From: Chryseobacterium camelliae
GTDB taxonomy: Bacteria > Bacteroidota > Bacteroidia > Flavobacteriales > Weeksellaceae
Direction: 5' to 3'
NCBI RefSeq assembly: GCF_002770595.1
Contig: NZ_CP022986.1
Location: 1,364,001-1,428,000 of the forward strand
DNA: 64,000 bases
How positions within the stretch are numbered: the first letter of the stretch is position 1; every line of letters begins with the position of its first letter. A model generated the notes under the pieces. The model was not told the origin of the DNA. It ran no database searches and worked only from the letters and a program-made list of their open reading frames with translations. This document shows, in pieces, positions 59,976-64,000 of the stretch. A program made the position numbers and the translations under genes.

Positions 59976-61205
59976 TTGAGCTTTCCTTTATATTTCTCCA
60001 GAAAAATAGCGCTTTCCAAAGATAACAAAAATAACCTTTCGAGGGTGATTATCTTTATCGGCAGGCTCTCCGTGGCACTCGGAATCATTGTTTCCCTGAT
60101 TACGGTTTCTACGGGTTTCGGCTCAAAAAAAGCCATAAAGGAAAGACTTGCTGATTTCAGCGGCCACATTACCATAAAATCCACGCGGTCCAATTCTTCC
60201 TACAATACTTCTGTCCTGGACAACAATGGCCTTGAGCTTAATAAAATCAAAGCACTGCCGGATGTGCAGAGCGTTCAGAAGTATGCTATGGTGACAGGGA
60301 TTATGCGTAACGAACATAATTTTGCCGGCGTGATCTTTAAAGGAGTCGGCAAAGATTTCGACAGCCTGCGCTTCAAGAAATTCCTTATCGCAGGAACAAC
60401 TCCTAAAATAACGGAACAGGGCTACAACAACGGCATTACCATTTCGCAGAAAGTAGCCAATGACCTTCACCTGAAAGTAAAAGACAGCATTGTCACCATC
60501 TTTTCAAAAACAGACCAGAAACCTGTCTACAGGAAATTTGAAGTGGTAGGCATTTACAAGACAGATATTAAAATGATTGATGACCAGTTTGTGATTGGCG
60601 ACATCAACCAGGTCAGGAAAATCCAGGATATGAAACCGGATGAAGCAGGCGGAATTGATATTTTCCTCGATAATGTAAACGACATCGATGCTGTTTTTCC
60701 GGATGTTGAAAAACTGATCGGCTATAAAAACTATGCTGAAAAAGCAACTGAAAAGTATCCTCAGATTACTGACTGGATCAGCATTTTTGATACGAATATT
60801 GCCCTGATCATCATCATTATGCTAATCGTTGTTGTTATCAATATCATCATGGTCCTTTTAATCCTGATTATTGAACGCACCAATTCTATCGGACTTCTTA
60901 AAACGCTGGGCGCAAGCAATGGACAGATCCGTGCTACATTCATTAATTACACCCTGATCATTATGGTTCCCGGACTTTTATACGGTAACCTGATCGGCAT
61001 CGGACTGCTGCTGCTTCAGAAGTTCCTGGGCATTATCCGGCTGAATCCTGAAAACTATTACGTCAGCACCGTTCCTGTAGACCTTAATCCTGTGGCGATC
61101 ATTTCGATCTCCCTGGGAATCCTTCTTATTTCCGGTCTGGCCCTCATTATTCCGAGTTATCTGATCAGTAAGATTTCTCCGGTGAAGGCGATTAAGTATA
61201 ATTAG
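59976..61205 (+). CDS. FtsX-like ABC transporter permease (LolC/MacB type)
   Basis: This protein of about 409 residues has one N-terminal helix (about 25-45), a large periplasmic MacB-like domain, and three C-terminal helices including the FtsX block IERTNSIGLLKTLGASNGQIRATF. Lipoprotein release or efflux are the usual roles; no ATPase gene is next to it. The start is uncertain. TTG at 59976 (LSFPLYFSRKIALSKD) gives the family-like N-terminus, whereas the ATG at 59907 would extend into the NamZ-like gene on the other strand. Confidence 0.85.
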   Translation: MSFPLYFSRKIALSKDNKNNLSRVIIFIGRLSVALGIIVSLITVSTGFGSKKAIKERLADFSGHITIKSTRSNSSYNTSVLDNNGLELNKIKALPDVQSVQKYAMVTGIMRNEHNFAGVIFKGVGKDFDSLRFKKFLIAGTTPKITEQGYNNGITISQKVANDLHLKVKDSIVTIFSKTDQKPVYRKFEVVGIYKTDIKMIDDQFVIGDINQVRKIQDMKPDEAGGIDIFLDNVNDIDAVFPDVEKLIGYKNYAEKATEKYPQITDWISIFDTNIALIIIIMLIVVVINIIMVLLILIIERTNSIGLLKTLGASNGQIRATFINYTLIIMVPGLLYGNLIGIGLLLLQKFLGIIRLNPENYYVSTVPVDLNPVAIISISLGILLISGLALIIPSYLISKISPVKAIKYN

Positions 61206-61209
61206 GGGG

Positions 61210-61268
61210 TTAGACATTAGATATCAGATACTAGACTTCAGATTTCAGACTTCAGATATCAGACTTTA
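61210..61268. repeat. Degenerate short-period repeat (copy 3)
   Basis: Units such as AGACTTCAGATATCAGACTT recur over about 60 bases in the 185-base gap before the PLP enzyme gene, in the same orientation as 22327-22379. Confidence 0.6.
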
Positions 61269-61362
61269 GGCAGGAGGTTTTGAGGGAAGGATAGCAAAGA
61301 TGTTATCATAGTTCTGACCGATCACCAGTACCGGTTTGGTTTTTCATTATAATTTAAAGCCG

Positions 61363-61370
61363 TATCTTTG
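61363..61370 (+). promoter_or_regulatory. TAnnTTTG promoter box of the PLP enzyme gene
   Basis: TATCTTTG ends 20 bases before the ATG at 61391, a normal short leader for this genome. Confidence 0.55.
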
Positions 61371-61390
61371 CAGCGTTTATATAACCATTT

Positions 61391-62374
61391 ATGAAATACG
61401 CTAACAATATTCTTGAAACAATAGGAAATACCCCCTTGGTAAAGCTGAATAAAGTGCTTGGAGAAGATTTCCCCGCGCTGGTTCTCGCCAAAGTGGAAAC
61501 CTTCAATCCGGGAAATTCCGTAAAAGACAGAATGGCTGTCAAAATGATCGAAGATGCCGAAAAAGACGGCAGGCTGAAGCCAGGCGGAACCATCATTGAA
61601 GGTACTTCCGGAAATACCGGAATGGGACTTGCCCTTGCAGCCATCATCAAAGGCTACAAATGTATCTTTGTGACCAATTCAAAACAATCCAAAGAAAAAT
61701 GCGATATCCTGCGTGCCGTAGGTGCTGAAGTTATCGTTTGCCCTACTGACGTAAAACCTACCGATCCGCGTTCTTATTATTCGGTTTCCAAAAGACTGGC
61801 TACCGAAACGGAAAACGGATGGTATGTAAATCAATATGATAATTTATCCAACAGGGCTGCCCATTATGAGTCTACCGCTCCTGAAATCTGGGAGCAGACG
61901 GATGGCAAACTGACCCATTTTGTAGCAGGTGCAGGAACAGGAGGTACCATTACGGGATGCGGAATGTTTTTCAAGGAAAAAAAACCTGGTATCAAAGTTA
62001 TCGGTGTGGACACTTACGGTTCCATCCTGAAAGAGTATCATGAAACCGGCGAACTTCATTATGATCATGCCTATACCTACATTACGGAAGGAATCGGGGA
62101 AGATATCATCCCTGACAATTACGATATGTCCATCATTGATCACTTTGAAAAGGTAACAGATAAAGATGGTGCACTTTACGCAAGAAAACTGGCTAAAGAA
62201 GAAGGCATTTTCTGCGGTTACTCTGCCGGGAGCGCCATCGCTTCACTGGTACAGATGAAAGACCAGTTTACAAAAGATGATATCATCGTCGTTTTGCTTC
62301 ATGATCACGGTTCAAGATACGTGGGTAAAGTATATAACGATGAATGGATGAGAGAAATGGGCTGGCTTGACTAA
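61391..62374 (+). CDS. PLP-dependent cysteine/cystathionine beta-synthase-like enzyme
   Basis: This 327-residue fold type II PLP enzyme has the PLP-Lys in NPGNSVKDRMAVKMIEDAE, the phosphate loop GTSGNTGMGLALAA and GAGTGGTITG. Residue for residue it recalls the catalytic core of human cystathionine beta-synthase more than CysK, for instance in IEDAEKDGRLKPGGTIIE and the EGIGEDIIPD stretch. It therefore may make cystathionine from homocysteine and serine, or act as an O-acetylserine sulfhydrylase. The regulatory CBS domains are absent. It stands alone before a strong terminator. Confidence 0.85.
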   Translation: MKYANNILETIGNTPLVKLNKVLGEDFPALVLAKVETFNPGNSVKDRMAVKMIEDAEKDGRLKPGGTIIEGTSGNTGMGLALAAIIKGYKCIFVTNSKQSKEKCDILRAVGAEVIVCPTDVKPTDPRSYYSVSKRLATETENGWYVNQYDNLSNRAAHYESTAPEIWEQTDGKLTHFVAGAGTGGTITGCGMFFKEKKPGIKVIGVDTYGSILKEYHETGELHYDHAYTYITEGIGEDIIPDNYDMSIIDHFEKVTDKDGALYARKLAKEEGIFCGYSAGSAIASLVQMKDQFTKDDIIVVLLHDHGSRYVGKVYNDEWMREMGWLD

Positions 62375-62400
62375 GCAGGCTCCGCTATAATCAATAAAAA

Positions 62401-62432
62401 AAACCAGGGCACAAATCGATGTGCTCTGGTTT
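62401..62432. terminator. Bidirectional intrinsic terminator
   Basis: ACCAG-GCACA and TGTGC-CTGGT arms with loop AATCGA are flanked by A and T runs. It separates the PLP enzyme gene from the convergent YcxB-like gene. Confidence 0.9.
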
Positions 62433-62435
62433 TTT

Positions 62436-62966
62436 TTATTTGTCATCCATATTTTGCTTAATGGCTTTTTTTAAGTACTGATAATCACTTTTGCTCATTG
62501 CTGCCGCGGGAAACATGTAGCTGTATTTGCCTTCCAGCGCTATGTATTTTTCCTGAATGTCAAAATGCGCAAAGTCTTTCCATTCACTCGTTTCCTTCTC
62601 GCCATCTATATTTACAGTAAAGAAGTTCCCATCCAGCCTGATTTCATATACTTTGCATCTGTCCAGAGTATTGAGGTAAGCATTGACCTGCTTTTTCCAT
62701 CTTGATACTTTATTGATGCTCACGGACAGAAAAACAGCACACAACAGAAAAAGAAAGCTGACGAAATATAAGATGCCGGACTTCTCCTTACTGAACTCAT
62801 CCCTGAACAGAAATAAGATCAAAAGAATCAGCGCTGTGATGATGGTCGTTACCGTTTTCCCTCTGGTTGTTGAAGAGAAAAAAAGGCTTCCCTGATTTCC
62901 GCTGAAATAAATCTCTTCGAAATACGACCGTTCTGGTTTCAGTACAATTACTTTTTCTTCACTCAT
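62436..62966 (-). CDS. YcxB-like membrane protein
   Basis: This 176-residue protein has a short cytoplasmic N-terminus, two membrane helices (about 36-52 and 62-84) and a C-terminal beta-rich domain containing ETSEWKDFAHFDIQEKYIALEGKYSYMFPAAAMSKSDYQYLKKAI. This is the layout of YcxB-type proteins. No catalytic motif is seen and the role is unknown. The gene is single, ending at the shared terminator. Confidence 0.75.
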   Translation of the reverse strand: MSEEKVIVLKPERSYFEEIYFSGNQGSLFFSSTTRGKTVTTIITALILLILFLFRDEFSKEKSGILYFVSFLFLLCAVFLSVSINKVSRWKKQVNAYLNTLDRCKVYEIRLDGNFFTVNIDGEKETSEWKDFAHFDIQEKYIALEGKYSYMFPAAAMSKSDYQYLKKAIKQNMDDK

Positions 62967-63084
62967 ACTATTGTTTATCCTGCAAAGCTAACCAATTGGG
63001 CCGATATGAACCGATTAAATACCCATTAAAGATGTATTATTCTAGAATTTCCGGTGAATGTAATACCTCACTGGAATTGATCAT

Positions 63085-63390
63085 CTATTGTCCTTCTTCA
63101 TACCGATTGCTTATTGCGGCCAGTTTCGTCATCAACTCACGGTTTTTCTGTTTCATATCTTCAAGCTTTTTCAGCATTTCGTGGATTACCTCCAGTCCGG
63201 GGAGATTGATTTCCAGGTCATAATGCCAGTTGGCAAATTTTTCAAATGCAGGCAGGTCCTCATACATTAGATAGCTTGTTTCATTTTCCGTCTTCACGGT
63301 GAGGAGGCCATTATCCACAAGGTCATTGAAAAATGTGATTTCAATATTGTATATTTTTACGAGTTCTTCCCTCGATATTCTTTCAGTCAT
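63085..63390 (-). CDS. cbpM: Chaperone modulator CbpM
   Basis: This 101-residue MerR-like helix-turn-helix protein (MTERISREELVKIYNIEITFFNDLVDNGLL...) with a C-terminal coiled coil (VIHEMLKKLEDMKQKNRELMTKLAAISNRYEE) matches CbpM. It binds the J-domain of CbpA and blocks its co-chaperone activity. It lies 3 bases after the stop of the DnaJ-like gene, the standard cbpA-cbpM pair, and is the last gene of that unit. Confidence 0.9.
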   Translation of the reverse strand: MTERISREELVKIYNIEITFFNDLVDNGLLTVKTENETSYLMYEDLPAFEKFANWHYDLEINLPGLEVIHEMLKKLEDMKQKNRELMTKLAAISNRYEEGQ

Positions 63391-63393
63391 GGC

Positions 63394-64000
63394 TCAGGAA
63401 TTTTTCATTTGTTCAAAAAGTTCTTTCTGCTTATCAGTAAGCTGGGTTGGGATTTTTACATCATAGGTAACCAGGAGATCCCCATAATGCCCTTCTTTCC
63501 TGTACACCGGAAATCCTTTTCCTTTCAAACGTACGGTTGTCCCGTTCTGGGTTCCGGGTTTTACTTTAAGGTTAACGCTGCCTTCAAGCGTTTTTATGTT
63601 GACCTCCCCTCCAAGCACTGCCGTATACAGATCAATGCTTACTTTGGTTTTCAGATTGTCTCCTACCCTTTCAAAATCAGGATCCGCAGGAATATTGAAT
63701 GTTATATACAGATCTCCGGAAGGGCCACCGTTAACTCCGGGACCGCCATGTCCTTTAAGCTTGATCTGCTGCCCGTCATAGACCCCGGCAGGAATGGTAA
63801 TCCTTACTTTTTTTCCGTTGATCTCAAAAGTCTGGGGATGGGTAACAGCAGCATCCCTCAGATTTAGATTCAGCTCAGCGTGGACATCCTGCCCTTTGAA
63901 TTTTCCTGAAGCACTTCCGCGTGAACTTCTTCCGAAACCACCCCCACCGCCGAACATGCTCTGAAAGAAGTCGGAAAAATCTTCACCTTCCCCAAAATCG
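63394..64000 (-). CDS. cbpA: DnaJ/CbpA-like co-chaperone, N-terminus outside window
   Basis: The visible 202 residues run from an acidic/aromatic end of the linker (DFGEGEDFSDFFQSMFGGGGGF) through the Gly/Ser-rich segment to the C-terminal client-binding domains: VHAELNLNLRDAAVTHPQTFEINGKKVRITIPAGVYDGQQIKLKGHGGPG, then KVSIDLYTAVLGGEVNIKTLEG and the end TDKQKELFEQM. No zinc-finger is seen, so it is CbpA-type rather than DnaJ. The J-domain should lie beyond 64000. With CbpM it supports DnaK-dependent folding. Confidence 0.9.
   Translation of the reverse strand, partial: DFGEGEDFSDFFQSMFGGGGGFGRSSRGSASGKFKGQDVHAELNLNLRDAAVTHPQTFEINGKKVRITIPAGVYDGQQIKLKGHGGPGVNGGPSGDLYITFNIPADPDFERVGDNLKTKVSIDLYTAVLGGEVNIKTLEGSVNLKVKPGTQNGTTVRLKGKGFPVYRKEGHYGDLLVTYDVKIPTQLTDKQKELFEQMKNS

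Overview
The window looks like a chromosomal segment of a flavobacterium close to Chryseobacterium (Weeksellaceae, Bacteroidota). This is inferred from a promoter box of the form TAnnTTTG before many genes, little Shine-Dalgarno signal, a type IX secretion sorting domain, a bat/MoxR aerotolerance-type operon, and Bacteroidota families such as DUF6263, DUF4834 and YfhO. Most of it is ordinary housekeeping gene content. No rRNA, CRISPR array, insertion sequence, phage or integrase gene was seen.

Layout. 1-1918 (minus): an NAD-dependent epimerase and a long-chain acyl-CoA synthetase cut by the left edge. 2092-4662 (minus): a microviridin-type graspetide cluster of two precursor peptides, an intrinsic terminator, then an MvdC-like and an MvdD-like ATP-grasp ligase. 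4776-11040: esterase, pdxJ, small membrane proteins, MscS-type channel, DUF456, ung, acetyltransferase. 11149-16398: MutS2-type protein, secreted T9SS protein, a very small ABC unit. 16446-17125: a cobalamin riboswitch whose next gene is, unusually, an acyl-CoA thioesterase. 17173-23865: HD phosphohydrolase, a frameshifted cytochrome P450, PadR/PspC, a self-contained 20-residue amphipathic peptide gene, an acyltransferase, and two menaquinone-type genes. 24029-32780: MarC pair and an eight-gene MoxR/Bat operon. 33031-43533: rRNA methyltransferase, lipoproteins, YfhO, glycosyltransferase, YpdA-like reductase, TonB-dependent receptor. 43646-44216: an XRE repressor facing a frameshifted SymE-like gene across three matching operator palindromes. 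44227-53376: MFS transporter, glnS, menC, fbp, aspartate kinase, OlsF-like acyltransferase. 53435-54539: two tRNA-Phe genes inside a 159-bp direct repeat that encloses an orphan Hcp/TssD gene. 54600-64000: hydrolases, HxlR regulator, thioredoxin-like protein, NamZ-like muramidase, FtsX-type permease, a cystathionine beta-synthase-like enzyme and a cbpM/cbpA pair running off the right edge.

Items most worth a second look: the graspetide cluster with its built-in terminator; the 20-residue phenol-soluble-modulin-like peptide gene with its own promoter and terminator; the orphan cobalamin riboswitch with a Cys-rich upstream reading frame; the XRE/SymE-like control region; the tRNA-hcp-tRNA arrangement; and a set of genes whose promoter box ends exactly four bases before the start codon, which predicts leaderless mRNAs. 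Three genes carry single-base losses in or beside homopolymers, so base-calling error must be excluded before any is called a true pseudogene.
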